This document shows, piece after piece, positions 35,321 through 44,644 of a stretch of DNA of 64,000 nucleotides (positions are counted from its first letter, which is position 1; each line of letters begins with the position of its first letter). Location: NCBI GenBank assembly GCA_004299555.1, contig SCQU01000003.1:62001-126000 (forward strand), in the 5' to 3' direction. The stretch comes from Rhodanobacteraceae bacterium. Its GTDB lineage: Bacteria; Pseudomonadota; Gammaproteobacteria; Xanthomonadales; Rhodanobacteraceae. The position numbers and the translations under genes are program-made. The notes under the pieces are model-generated. The model did not search any database. It saw only the letters and a list, made by a program, of their open reading frames with translations, and was not told the origin of the DNA.

Positions 35321-36168
35321 CCGGCGCGATCCAGTTCGGCGGACATGGCCGCGCCGCGCTGCTTGGCCGCGGTGAGCGCGGCCTGTACGAGCGTACGCAG
35401 GCCGCCGTGTTCGAAGGTTGCCAGCGCGGCCTCGGTCGTGCCATGCGGCGAGGTCACGCGCTGGCGCAACTGCGCGGCGGTTTCACTGGATTCGGCCAGC
35501 ATGCGGCCGGCACCCAGGCAGGTCTGCGCGGCCAGTGCGCGTGCCGTCGCGCGCGGCAGTCCAAGTTCTACCGCCGCGTCTTCCAGGGCCTCCACCAACA
35601 GGAAGAAATAGGCCGGGCCGGAGCCCGACAGTGCGGTGACGGTGTCCATCTGCGCCTCATCGTCGACCCAGCGCACGATACCGGCCGCGCCAAGGATGCG
35701 CTCGGCCAGCGCGTGCTGGGCGGCGTCAACGTGGCCGTTGGCGCACAGGCCTGCCGCGCCGGCGCCGACCAGCGCGGGAGTGTTGGGCATGCAGCGGACG
35801 ATGGCGTGCTGCGCGCCGAGCAGGCGTTCGAGCTGTGCGATGCGGATGCCGGCGGCGATCGATACGATCAGGGGATGCGCGTCGCGCAGTGGCCCGGCCA
35901 GCGTGGCGCACGCGGTGCGCATCACCTGGGGCTTTACCGCGAGCAGCACGCAGTCGGCATCGCGGATGGCATCGGCGTTGCCGGCAAAGGTGCGAATGCC
36001 AAATTCCTGCGTCAGCGCCGCGCGGGCTTCCGCGCGCGGTTCGGCCACCCGGATCGAATCGGGGCTGGCGCCGCGGGCCAGCTGCGCGCCGATCAGGCTG
36101 CGCGCCATGTTGCCGCCGCCGATGAAACCGATGCGGGCGGGGTGGGTGTCAAGCGGATCAGGACTCAC
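35317..36168 (-). CDS. proC: Pyrroline-5-carboxylate reductase
   Basis: The 283-residue enzyme makes proline from pyrroline-5-carboxylate. The Rossmann start is RIGFIGGGNMARSLIGAQL; VLLAVKPQVM, RCMPNTPALVGAGAAGL and the C-terminal substrate motif VTALSGSGPAYFFLLVEAL follow, ending with VTSPHGTTEAAL. I use the GTG at 36168, which has AGGAAAGG seven bases upstream. It is the first gene of a proC-yggT pair. Confidence 0.94.
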   Translation of the reverse strand: MSPDPLDTHPARIGFIGGGNMARSLIGAQLARGASPDSIRVAEPRAEARAALTQEFGIRTFAGNADAIRDADCVLLAVKPQVMRTACATLAGPLRDAHPLIVSIAAGIRIAQLERLLGAQHAIVRCMPNTPALVGAGAAGLCANGHVDAAQHALAERILGAAGIVRWVDDEAQMDTVTALSGSGPAYFFLLVEALEDAAVELGLPRATARALAAQTCLGAGRMLAESSETAAQLRQRVTSPHGTTEAALATFEHGGLRTLVQAALTAAKQRGAAMSAELDRAG

Positions 36169-36233
36169 GGGCCGGCCTTTCCTGGGATGGCGAAAGCGCC
36201 AGCATAACAAGCTGGTGGGCCCGGCGCAGACGG

Positions 36234-39200
36234 TCAGGCTTCATCCAATGCGGTCTTGCGGCGCAACCCCTTGCGCGCCCGGCGCTCGCGCCGCCGCCGC
36301 GACCACGACGCGAACACGAGGTAAATCGCCGGCGTCGAAAGCAGGGTCAGGCTTTGCGAGAAGACCAGGCCGCCCATCATCGCGATGCCGAGTGGGCGCC
36401 GCAGGGCCGCGCCGGTGCCGATGCCGACGACCAGCGGCACCGAGGCCAGGATCGCGACCATGGTGGTCATCATGATCGGCCGAAACCGCACCAGGCACGC
36501 CTCGCGCACCGCGTCCAGCGGCGTCTTGCCTTCGCGCTCGGCCACCAGCGCAAAGTCGACCATCATGATCGCGTTTTTCTTGACCAGGCCGATCAACAGG
36601 ATGAGGGCCATCATCGCCACGATCGACAGCGGGGTATTGGTGAGCAGCAGCGCCAGCAGCGCACCGACGCCCGCCGCGGGCAGGGTCGAGAGGATGGTGA
36701 CCGGGTGGATCAGGTTTTCATACAGCATCCCGAGCACCAGGTACACGGCGAGGATCGCGCCGAGCAGCAGCAGCGGCATGGTTTGCTGTTGCTGCTGGAA
36801 GCGGCGGAAGAAATCGCCGAAGCCGAGCGTAATGTCACCGGGCATCCGCAGGTTCGCGATGGTCTTCTTGATCTGCGCCGTCGCCTCGCCCATGTTGCCG
36901 CCGGGCGCCAGGTTGAACGACAGCGACATGCTGGTCATCTGGTTGATGTGCTGGATCTGGGTTGGCGCGATGCCGGGGGCCTGGTGCGCGATGGTGCTGA
37001 TGGGGATCATCTGCCCGCTGGACGAGCGCACCCGCACGGTGTTGAGTGCGGCCGGCGACGCGGTCTGCGCCGGCAGCGCACCCAGCACCACCTCGAAATT
37101 GTTGGTGTCCGAGTAGATGGTCGAGATCTGGCGCTGGCCGAAGGCGTTGTAGAGGGCGTCATCGACCGCCGCCATCGACACACCGAGGGCCGCGGCCTTG
37201 GCGCGGTCCACCACCATGGTCTGCAGCAGCGAGCCTGAGTCCAGGTCCGAGCCGACGTCCCGGAACAGCGGGTTCTTCTGCAGCTCGGCCTCCAGCTTCG
37301 GCAGCCATTCCTCCAGTTCACCGACGTTGTTGCCTTCCAGGTTCACGCTGTATTGCGCGCCCTGGCTGGTACCGCCCGAACCGCTGGGCAGATCCTCGTG
37401 CGCGCGGAAGCGCACGTTGAGGTCGGGGTACTGCGCGGCCTTGGCCGACAGCCTTGCCACCACCTGCTGGGTTGAATCCCGGCGTGCCGTGCCGTGGGGC
37501 CTCAGCTGGATGCTGAACCAGCCGCTGGCGCCGCGGCTGCTGCTGCCGATCGACGCGCCCACGTACTGCACGGCAGGATCGTCGTGGATCATCTGCATGA
37601 TGGCCTTGGTGCGCGCTTCGAGGTCGGTGAACGACATCGTCGCGCTGCCGTTGGCCCGGCCCCAGATGAGGCCCGTGTCCTGCGGCGGGAAGTTGGTGGC
37701 CGAGACCTTGGTGAACAGGAAAATCGTCAGTGCCAGCAGCAGCAACGGCGACCAGGCCATGAGCCTGGGATGCCTGTGCAGCGTCCAGTCGAGGGTCACC
37801 CGATAGGCCGACAGCAGGCCCGCGTGGAACGCGTCAAGGGCGCGCGACAGCCGCGATGGCCCACGCTCGGCCGCGGCGTCATGGCGCAGGAAATGGCCGC
37901 ACAGTGATGGGGTCAGGGTCAGTGACACCAGCATCGACACGAAAATCGCCGCCACCACCGTGACCGTGAATTCGCGGAAGAACATGCCGATGATGCCCGG
38001 TGCGAACAGGATCGGGCTGAACACGGCGATCAGCGATGCGGTGATCGCGACGATGGTGAAGCCGATTTCCCGGGCGCCGTCCAGCGCGGCCTGCAGCGGG
38101 GTTTTGCCTTGATCCAGGTGGCGGATGATGTTTTCAATCACCACGATCGCGTCATCGACCACGAAGGTCAGCGCGATCACCAACGCCAGTAGCGACAGGT
38201 TGTCGAGCGTGTAGTGCATGGCGTACATCACGATGAACGCGCCGCACAGTGACAACGGCACCGCGGTCGAGGCGATCAGCGTGGGTGCCAGCCGGCGCAG
38301 GAACACCGCCATGGTCAGGATCACCATCGCAAGGCTGATCAGGAGCGTGATCTGCACGTCGTTGACCGAGTCGCGGATGGTTGGGGTGCCGTCGAAGTAG
38401 GGCGTCAGCTGGGTGCCCGGCGGCAACAGGTTGCGCAGGCCCGGCAGCTCGTCCTTGACGCCGTCCACCGTGGCCAGCACGTTGGCGTCGGGGCGCTTGT
38501 ACACCTGCAGCATGATCGCCCGTTTGCCGTTGAAGTACGCCGCCTGGAACTGATCCTGCGAACCCTGGTACACGTGCGCCACGTCGTGCAGGAATACCGG
38601 GGATCCGTTGTGGTTGGCGATGACGAGGTCGGCGAACTGCTGCGCGGTCTGCAGGTGGTCATTGGCCGTGATCGCGGTCGCGATGTCGCCGTTGGTGAGG
38701 AAGCCCTGCGGCGAGGTCACGTTGGCCGCGGTGATGGCGTTGCGGATGTCGTTGGTCGACAGCCCCAGCGAATCCAGCTTGTGCAGGTCGACCTCGACCC
38801 GCACGCCCGGTTGCGCACTGCCCGATACATCGACCGACGACACGCCCGCAAGCTGCGACAGCGGCGGCTGCAACAGGGTGTTGGCGGCGTTGAAGAGTTC
38901 GGACATCGGCTGCGTGTCGGACGTCAGCGCCAACTCGATCACCGGGTCGTCGTTGGGGTTGGCCTTGTGCCACTGCGGCATGGGAATGCCGGGCGGCAGA
39001 TCCGGTATCGCCGCGTTGATGGCGGCATCGACCTGTTGCGCCGCCGAGTTGATGTCGACGCTGGAATCGAAAAACATGATCACGAATCCGTTGCCGTTGG
39101 AGCTGCGCGAATTCATGGTCTCGATGCCGGGGATCTGGCCGAGGTGGCGTTCCAGCGGCGCGATCACGGTCGAGGACATCGTGGTCGCGTTGGCGCCAGG

Positions 39201-39353
39201 TTCGCTGGCCGATACCCAGATGGCAGGGAATGACAGTTGCGGCAGCGCGCTGATCCCGAGCAGCGTGTAGCAAAGGATGCCGATCGCGAGCACCCCGGCA
39301 GCCAGCAGCGAGGTGCCGATGGGACGCTTGATGAAGGGGGCGGAGATGTTCAT
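36234..39353 (-). CDS. RND efflux transporter subunit, MdtC-like
   Basis: The 1039-residue inner-membrane pump has the RND plan: helix 1 (RPIGTSLLAAGVLAIGILCY), a large periplasmic porter domain, a cluster of helices with the proton-relay aspartates in ALVIALTFVVDDAIVVIENI, a second porter loop, and final helices ending in an Arg-rich tail. It pairs with the MdtB-like subunit encoded just before it in the same direction; MdtB and MdtC form a mixed trimer in the family. Substrates likely include bile-salt-like or aminocoumarin drugs, by analogy only. Confidence 0.88.
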   Translation of the reverse strand: MNISAPFIKRPIGTSLLAAGVLAIGILCYTLLGISALPQLSFPAIWVSASEPGANATTMSSTVIAPLERHLGQIPGIETMNSRSSNGNGFVIMFFDSSVDINSAAQQVDAAINAAIPDLPPGIPMPQWHKANPNDDPVIELALTSDTQPMSELFNAANTLLQPPLSQLAGVSSVDVSGSAQPGVRVEVDLHKLDSLGLSTNDIRNAITAANVTSPQGFLTNGDIATAITANDHLQTAQQFADLVIANHNGSPVFLHDVAHVYQGSQDQFQAAYFNGKRAIMLQVYKRPDANVLATVDGVKDELPGLRNLLPPGTQLTPYFDGTPTIRDSVNDVQITLLISLAMVILTMAVFLRRLAPTLIASTAVPLSLCGAFIVMYAMHYTLDNLSLLALVIALTFVVDDAIVVIENIIRHLDQGKTPLQAALDGAREIGFTIVAITASLIAVFSPILFAPGIIGMFFREFTVTVVAAIFVSMLVSLTLTPSLCGHFLRHDAAAERGPSRLSRALDAFHAGLLSAYRVTLDWTLHRHPRLMAWSPLLLLALTIFLFTKVSATNFPPQDTGLIWGRANGSATMSFTDLEARTKAIMQMIHDDPAVQYVGASIGSSSRGASGWFSIQLRPHGTARRDSTQQVVARLSAKAAQYPDLNVRFRAHEDLPSGSGGTSQGAQYSVNLEGNNVGELEEWLPKLEAELQKNPLFRDVGSDLDSGSLLQTMVVDRAKAAALGVSMAAVDDALYNAFGQRQISTIYSDTNNFEVVLGALPAQTASPAALNTVRVRSSSGQMIPISTIAHQAPGIAPTQIQHINQMTSMSLSFNLAPGGNMGEATAQIKKTIANLRMPGDITLGFGDFFRRFQQQQQTMPLLLLGAILAVYLVLGMLYENLIHPVTILSTLPAAGVGALLALLLTNTPLSIVAMMALILLIGLVKKNAIMMVDFALVAEREGKTPLDAVREACLVRFRPIMMTTMVAILASVPLVVGIGTGAALRRPLGIAMMGGLVFSQSLTLLSTPAIYLVFASWSRRRRERRARKGLRRKTALDEA

Positions 39354-39501
39354 TGCCCGAACCCTCGAATAACCTGCTGCGCTCGGCCGCTTGCGCGCCG
39401 GCGGTGCCCGGAATGCTCATGTACTGACGTGTGCACTCCGCTTCCCGCGCTCCGGCGACCCGCAATCTGCCCTCGCTCGCGACGGTTCTTCGAGGGTTCC
39501 A

Positions 39502-42500
39502 TTAGCCCTCGCTTTCAGTCGCGAGTTCTGGGTGACTGTGGCCGAGCCGCTCCTTCAGCCAATCCTGGAAACGTTCCATGTAAAGATAGATCACCGGCGT
39601 CGTGTAGAGCGTCACCAGCTGCGAGAGCAGCAGCCCGCCCACGATCGAAATGCCGAGCGGACGCCGCAGCTCCGCGCCGATGCCGTTGCCAAGCGCCAGC
39701 GGGAGGGCGCCGAACAGGGCCGCGAAGGTGGTCATCATGATCGGCCGGAAGCGCAGCAGGCACGCGCGCCGGATCGCGTCGTGGGTGTTCATTCCCTTGC
39801 GCTGTGCGGTGATCGCAAAGTCGATCATCATGATGGCGTTTTTCTTGACGATGCCGATCAGCAGCACGATGCCGACGATGCCGTCCACCGACAGCGGCAA
39901 TCCGAACAGCATCAACGCCAGCAGGGCCCCGACCCCGGCCGGCGGCAGGGTTGACAGGATGGTCAGTGGATGGATGTAGCTTTCATACAGCACGCCCAGC
40001 ACGATGTAGATGACGATGATCGCCGCCAGCAGCAGCAGCACCTCGTTGCCGAGCGAGGATGAGAATTCGGCGGCGGTGCCGATGAAACCGGCGCGCACCT
40101 GTGGCGGCAGCTGCAGCGTGGCTTCGGTGGTGTTGATCGCGTCAACCGCCTGCGACAGCGAGTAGCCGGGGGCGACGTTGAACGAGATGATCACCGCCGG
40201 CAGCTGGTTCTGGTGTGCGATCACCAGTGGCGCATCGGTCACCGTGGCGGTTGCGAGCGTGGACAGCGGCACGGTGCCGCCGCCGCCCAGCGGGATGCCG
40301 GTATTGGATTGTCCGATGCCCGTCGCGGTCGACGAGTTGGCGGATTTGAGCATCCCAAGGGTGGTGGCGTTGCTGCCGGTGAGGGCCCCGCTTGCGCCAT
40401 TGGAGCGCACGCGCAGCATGTTCATGAGGTCCGCGCGATTGCGGAACTGCGGCTGTACCTCCAGCACCACCCGGTACTGGTTTTGCTGGGTGAAGATGGT
40501 CGAAATCTGCCGTTGGCCGTAGGCGTCGTACAAGGTGTCATCGATCGTTTGCACCGGAACGCCGAGCCGGCTGGCAGCGGTGCGGTCGATGTCGAGCTTG
40601 AGCGCGCGGCCGTTCATGGCCAGGTTGTCCGAGACGTCCGCGAGCTCGGGCAGCTGCTTCACGGCGCGTACCATCTGCGTGGCATATTTGGCAAGATCCG
40701 CCGAATCAATCTCGGACAGTGCGTACTGGTATTGCGTCGGCGCGACGGTGGTGTCGAGCGTGATGTCCTGCACCGGCTTCAGGAACAACTGCACGCCGGG
40801 AATCCCGGCAACGTCCTGTTGCAGTCCGGCCAGGACGCTGTCGAGGCTGCCGCGCTTGCCGCGCGGCTGCAGCACGATGCTGACCTGGCCCTGGTTGAGC
40901 GTGGGATTGATCGCGCCGGCACCGATGAACGAGGCGACGCCCGCGACCGCGGGATCCTTCCGCAGCGCGGCGGTCACGGCCCGGGTGTCCTTTTCCATGG
41001 CCGGGAACGCGATGTCGCTGTCGGCCTGCACGACGCCGGTCACGAGGCCGGTGTCCTGTTGCGGCAGCAGGTCCTTGGGGATGGCAATGTAGAGCAGCAC
41101 CGTGACGGCGAGCGACGCCGTCGCGATCAGTATCGTGGTGCGCTGGTGGGCGAGTACCCAATCGAGGCTCGCCTCGTACCAGCCCAGCATCTTCGCGTAG
41201 AAACCACGGCGGTGTGCCAGCGCCGCCTCGTCGCCCGCGGGCAGTGAGCCGGGCTTCAGGAGGTACGCGCACATCATCGGCGTCAGGGTCAGCGACACCC
41301 CCATCGAAATCGCCACCGCGATGGTGAGTACCCACGCAAATTCGTGGAACAGGCGGCCGGTGACGCCGGGCATCAGGAGCAGCGGCAGGAACACCGCGAT
41401 CAGCGATACGGTCAGGGACAGCACCGTGAAGCCGATTTCGCGAGAACCCGTCTCGGCCGCCTCGCGGCCGCCCTGGCCCTGTTCAAGGTAGCGCACGATG
41501 TTCTCGATCATCACGATCGCATCGTCAACGACAAATCCGGTGGCGACCGTCAGCGCCATCAAGCTGAGGTTGTCGAGCGAAAATCCCGCCGCGGCCATCA
41601 CCGCGAAGGTGCCCATCAGCGACAGCGGCACCGCGACGGCCGGGATCAGGGTTGCCCACAGGCGGCGCAGGAACATGAAGATCACCGCGACCACCAGCGC
41701 CACCGCGATCAGCAGCGTCATCTCGACGTCATGCACCGAAGCGCGGATCGTGACCGTGCGGTCGGCAAACACCGTCAGGTGTACGCCCGCCGGCAGCACC
41801 GCCCGCAGCGAGGGCAGGGTCTGCTCGATCTGGTCGACCGTGTGGATGATGTTGGCGCCGGGCTGGCGGCGGATGTCCAGCAGCACCGCCGGCTTGCCGT
41901 TGGCCCACGCCGCCAGCTGGTCGTTCTCGACCCCGTTGACGACGTCGGCGATGTCCGACAGTCGCACCGGCGCGCCGTTCTTGTAGGCGATGATGCTGTC
42001 GGCGTATTCCTCGGCGCTCTGCAGCTGGTCGTTGGTGCCAATCTCGTAGGTCTGCACCGCGCCGTTCAGGGAGCCTTTGGCGGCATTGACGTTGGCTTGC
42101 GTCAGCGCGCCGCGGACGTCTTCCAGGGTCAGGCCGAGGTTGGCGAGCTTGCCGGGATCGACCTGCACACGGATGGCTGGACGGACGTTGCCGGCGATTG
42201 AGACCAGGCCCACGCCCGGTACCTGGGCCAGGCGCTGGGCGAGGATCGAATCGGCGTAATTGTTGACGTCACGCAGCGGCAGGCTGTTGGACGTGAGCGC
42301 GAGGGTAAGGATGGGGGCGTCGGCCGGGTTGACGCGCTTGTACACCGGAGGATACGGCAGGCTCGATGGCAGGCGCGCGGTGCGCAGCGCCGATTGCACG
42401 TCCTGCGCGGCCACGTCGAGGTTGGTATCCAGCGCGAACTGCAGGGTGATGGTCGACAGGCCGGCAGCGCTGTTGGAACTCATCATCGTCAGCCCGGAAA

Positions 42501-42720
42501 TCTGGCCCAGCTGCTGCTCCAGCGGCGTGGTGATCAGGGTCGCGATCGTGGTCGCGCTCGCACCGGGGTATTGCGTGGTCACGACGAGGCTCGGCGCCTC
42601 GATCTCGGGCAGCGCCGAGACCGGCAGCTCCTTGTAGCCGAGGATGCCGAGCAGCAACACCGCCGCCATCAGCAGCGAGGTGGCGATCGGTCGGCGGATG
42701 AAGAGGCTGGAGAAACCCAT
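39502..42720 (-). CDS. RND efflux transporter subunit, MdtB-like
   Basis: The 1072-residue RND subunit begins LFIRRPIATSLLMAAVLLLG, has the relay segment VATGFVVDDAIVMIENIVRYL and closes with FGALPLALGNGIGAELRRPLG. Two RND genes in tandem behind one fusion-protein gene is the MdtABC/MuxABC arrangement. The 148-base gap to the MdtC-like gene shows no promoter I can defend. Its start lies 488 bases from the end of the fusion-protein gene, because tandem repeats separate them. Confidence 0.9.
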   Translation of the reverse strand: MGFSSLFIRRPIATSLLMAAVLLLGILGYKELPVSALPEIEAPSLVVTTQYPGASATTIATLITTPLEQQLGQISGLTMMSSNSAAGLSTITLQFALDTNLDVAAQDVQSALRTARLPSSLPYPPVYKRVNPADAPILTLALTSNSLPLRDVNNYADSILAQRLAQVPGVGLVSIAGNVRPAIRVQVDPGKLANLGLTLEDVRGALTQANVNAAKGSLNGAVQTYEIGTNDQLQSAEEYADSIIAYKNGAPVRLSDIADVVNGVENDQLAAWANGKPAVLLDIRRQPGANIIHTVDQIEQTLPSLRAVLPAGVHLTVFADRTVTIRASVHDVEMTLLIAVALVVAVIFMFLRRLWATLIPAVAVPLSLMGTFAVMAAAGFSLDNLSLMALTVATGFVVDDAIVMIENIVRYLEQGQGGREAAETGSREIGFTVLSLTVSLIAVFLPLLLMPGVTGRLFHEFAWVLTIAVAISMGVSLTLTPMMCAYLLKPGSLPAGDEAALAHRRGFYAKMLGWYEASLDWVLAHQRTTILIATASLAVTVLLYIAIPKDLLPQQDTGLVTGVVQADSDIAFPAMEKDTRAVTAALRKDPAVAGVASFIGAGAINPTLNQGQVSIVLQPRGKRGSLDSVLAGLQQDVAGIPGVQLFLKPVQDITLDTTVAPTQYQYALSEIDSADLAKYATQMVRAVKQLPELADVSDNLAMNGRALKLDIDRTAASRLGVPVQTIDDTLYDAYGQRQISTIFTQQNQYRVVLEVQPQFRNRADLMNMLRVRSNGASGALTGSNATTLGMLKSANSSTATGIGQSNTGIPLGGGGTVPLSTLATATVTDAPLVIAHQNQLPAVIISFNVAPGYSLSQAVDAINTTEATLQLPPQVRAGFIGTAAEFSSSLGNEVLLLLAAIIVIYIVLGVLYESYIHPLTILSTLPPAGVGALLALMLFGLPLSVDGIVGIVLLIGIVKKNAIMMIDFAITAQRKGMNTHDAIRRACLLRFRPIMMTTFAALFGALPLALGNGIGAELRRPLGISIVGGLLLSQLVTLYTTPVIYLYMERFQDWLKERLGHSHPELATESEG

Positions 42721-43208
42721 GGGTCAGGCGTCAGGAAAAAGGATGTGAAGCCGGATTTGGTCGTTGCCGCGTTGATTCATTTGTTCAGCGCGATTATTCA
42801 GTGCGATGACGGTGAAGCCATCCGAAGCCATCCCCCCGCGCTGCGCGCGACCCCCTTCCTGCGGAAGGGGGTGGGCAGGCGTGGATGTCGCGCCCTGCCT
42901 TCTCGCTGCATCCGGCAGCGGTGATCGGCCGCCGCCATGCAGCGTCTTCTCCCTTCCTGCGGAAGGGGGTGGGCAGGCGTGGATGTCGCGCCTTGTCTTC
43001 TTGCTGCATCCGGCAGCGGTGATCGGCCGCCGCCATGCAGCGTCTTCTCCCTTCCTGCGGAACGGGGTGGACAGGCGTGGATGTCGCGCCCTGCCTTCTC
43101 GCTGCATCCGGCAGCGGTGATCGGCCGCCGCCGTGCAGCGTCCGCCCCCTTCCGGAGGAAGCGGGCGCGGAGGGATGGCGTAACGGATGGCCATGCCTGT
43201 CACCCTGC
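42721..43208. repeat. Three tandem 98-bp repeats between the RND fusion-protein and pump genes
   Basis: Units begin at 42853, 42951 and 43049, each exactly 98 bases on from the last. A fourth, diverged and incomplete copy starts at 43147. Each unit opens with a palindrome of the form CCCTTCC-TGC-GGAAGGG (9 bp at 42851-42871), followed by a GGGCAGGCGTGGATGTCGCG segment and CTGCATCCGGCAGCGGTGAT. As 98 is not a multiple of three, the open frames crossing the array differ between units, so it is not coding. The remaining bases at either side show no gene. Confidence 0.93.
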
Positions 43209-44498
43209 TCAGTGCCGCCGCCCGCCGCCTTGTTTCGCGGCCGCCTTGATCTGCGCGGTGGTCGGCGGGGCCGGCACTTCACCGGGCTGCATGGGGATGA
43301 CGGCGCTGCCCTGTTTCAGCCGAAATTGGCCCGCGGTGACCACGCGGTCGCCCGCCTTGAGGCCGTGGGTGACGATGATGCTGGTATCGCCCGATTCGCC
43401 GCCGGTGGTGACCGGCTGCATCATGACGAATGCCGACGGTTTGCCATGGTCAGCCGCGGGCGACTTGTTGGCGGGGCTGCCGCGCTTGTTCTTGCCTGAC
43501 GCCGGCGCATCCGCGTGCGCGGCGGCCGGACGCTGGTCGGTGATCAGCCAGACGTAATCGCCGTTCGGCCCGCGCTGTACCGCGGCGGTGGGTACCACCA
43601 ACGCGTCCGCAGCGACGCTGACTTCCAGCCGCGCGTTTGCGTACTCGCCAGGGAACAGCTGGTTCTGCGCGTTCGGGAATTCAGCCTTGAGCTTGAACGA
43701 GCCGGTGTTGGGGTCGATCTGGTTGTCGATGACCTTCAATACACCGTCGGCTTCGACCACATGGTTGTCGGCGTCCAGGATCGCGACCTTGAGCGGTGCC
43801 TTGGCCTGCGCCGCGCGTACTTCGTCAAGGTATTTCCCGGCCAGCGTGAAGATCACGTCGATCGGGTGCATCTGGGTGATGGTGACGATGGTCGATGACG
43901 GCGTGATCACGTTGCCGGGATCGACCTGGCGAATGCCGGCGATGCCGTCGATGGGCGACGTGACGCGGGTGAAGCCAAGCTGCACCCTGGTGTCCTCGAT
44001 GGAGGCGTTGTCCGCGGCGACCGCCGCCTGCCATTGGTTCACGGTGTTCCGCTGGGTGATCTTGTCGATCTGGGCGACGTAGGGTGCGTACTTCGGATTC
44101 TCGGAGCGCTCCAGGTTGGCCTTGGCGGTTTCGAGCTGGGTCTGATCCTGGTTGCGCTTGGCAATGCCCTGGTCGAGCTGCGCCTTGATCGTCCGCGGGT
44201 CGATCTGGGCCAGGAGCTGGCCCTTGGTCACCGGCCCGCCTTCCGTGAAGTCGAGCTGCAGCAACTGGCCGCTGATCTGCGGTTGCACGTTGACGGTGCT
44301 GATCGGGGTGACCGTGCCCTGGCTGGTGAGGTACACCGGTACGTTCTCGGCGGTGGCCGGAACCACGGTGACGGGTACCGGCGCGTTGGCCTCGTCCGCG
44401 TGCCCCGATGCCTTGCCCGAGCCCGAGAGCACACGCCACACAATCAGTGCCACGATGACAACGCCGGCCAGCGTCAGAATCCATTTCGTTCGCGACAT
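43209..44498 (-). CDS. RND periplasmic membrane-fusion protein, MdtA-like
   Basis: The 429-residue adaptor has an N-terminal membrane helix (KWILTLAGVVIVALIVWRVL), a barrel-sandwich domain (PQISGQLLQLDFTEGGPVTKGQLLAQIDP), a helical hairpin, the second half-motif FTRVTSPIDGIAGIRQVDPG and a C-terminal beta domain. A Lys/Ser-rich insertion of about 30 residues occurs near residue 350, and the tail is basic and Gln-rich. It should link the RND trimer to an outer-membrane channel; no such channel gene is present in the window. Confidence 0.92.
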   Translation of the reverse strand: MSRTKWILTLAGVVIVALIVWRVLSGSGKASGHADEANAPVPVTVVPATAENVPVYLTSQGTVTPISTVNVQPQISGQLLQLDFTEGGPVTKGQLLAQIDPRTIKAQLDQGIAKRNQDQTQLETAKANLERSENPKYAPYVAQIDKITQRNTVNQWQAAVAADNASIEDTRVQLGFTRVTSPIDGIAGIRQVDPGNVITPSSTIVTITQMHPIDVIFTLAGKYLDEVRAAQAKAPLKVAILDADNHVVEADGVLKVIDNQIDPNTGSFKLKAEFPNAQNQLFPGEYANARLEVSVAADALVVPTAAVQRGPNGDYVWLITDQRPAAAHADAPASGKNKRGSPANKSPAADHGKPSAFVMMQPVTTGGESGDTSIIVTHGLKAGDRVVTAGQFRLKQGSAVIPMQPGEVPAPPTTAQIKAAAKQGGGRRH

Positions 44499-44644
44499 TC
44501 GAGTGCCGTCCAGGGTACGAGAGCATCCGTTCGACCGCGCCAGCGGCCCACGGTTCACGGTTGCGGGGTGGTGCGGGAATGAAGTTAGCCGAACGTGCAT
44601 GCAGCCGCCTCTGCCTTTCGGCAGGGGGGCTTTCGGCATACGGC

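Noticed and set aside
42853-43170. CRISPR array
   Set aside because: Repeats are 98 bases with no spacers and no cas genes nearby.
42806-43557. Overlapping open frames with repeated peptides in the 98-bp array
   Set aside because: The period of 98 is not a multiple of three, so each unit is read in a different frame; the repeated peptides are a by-product.
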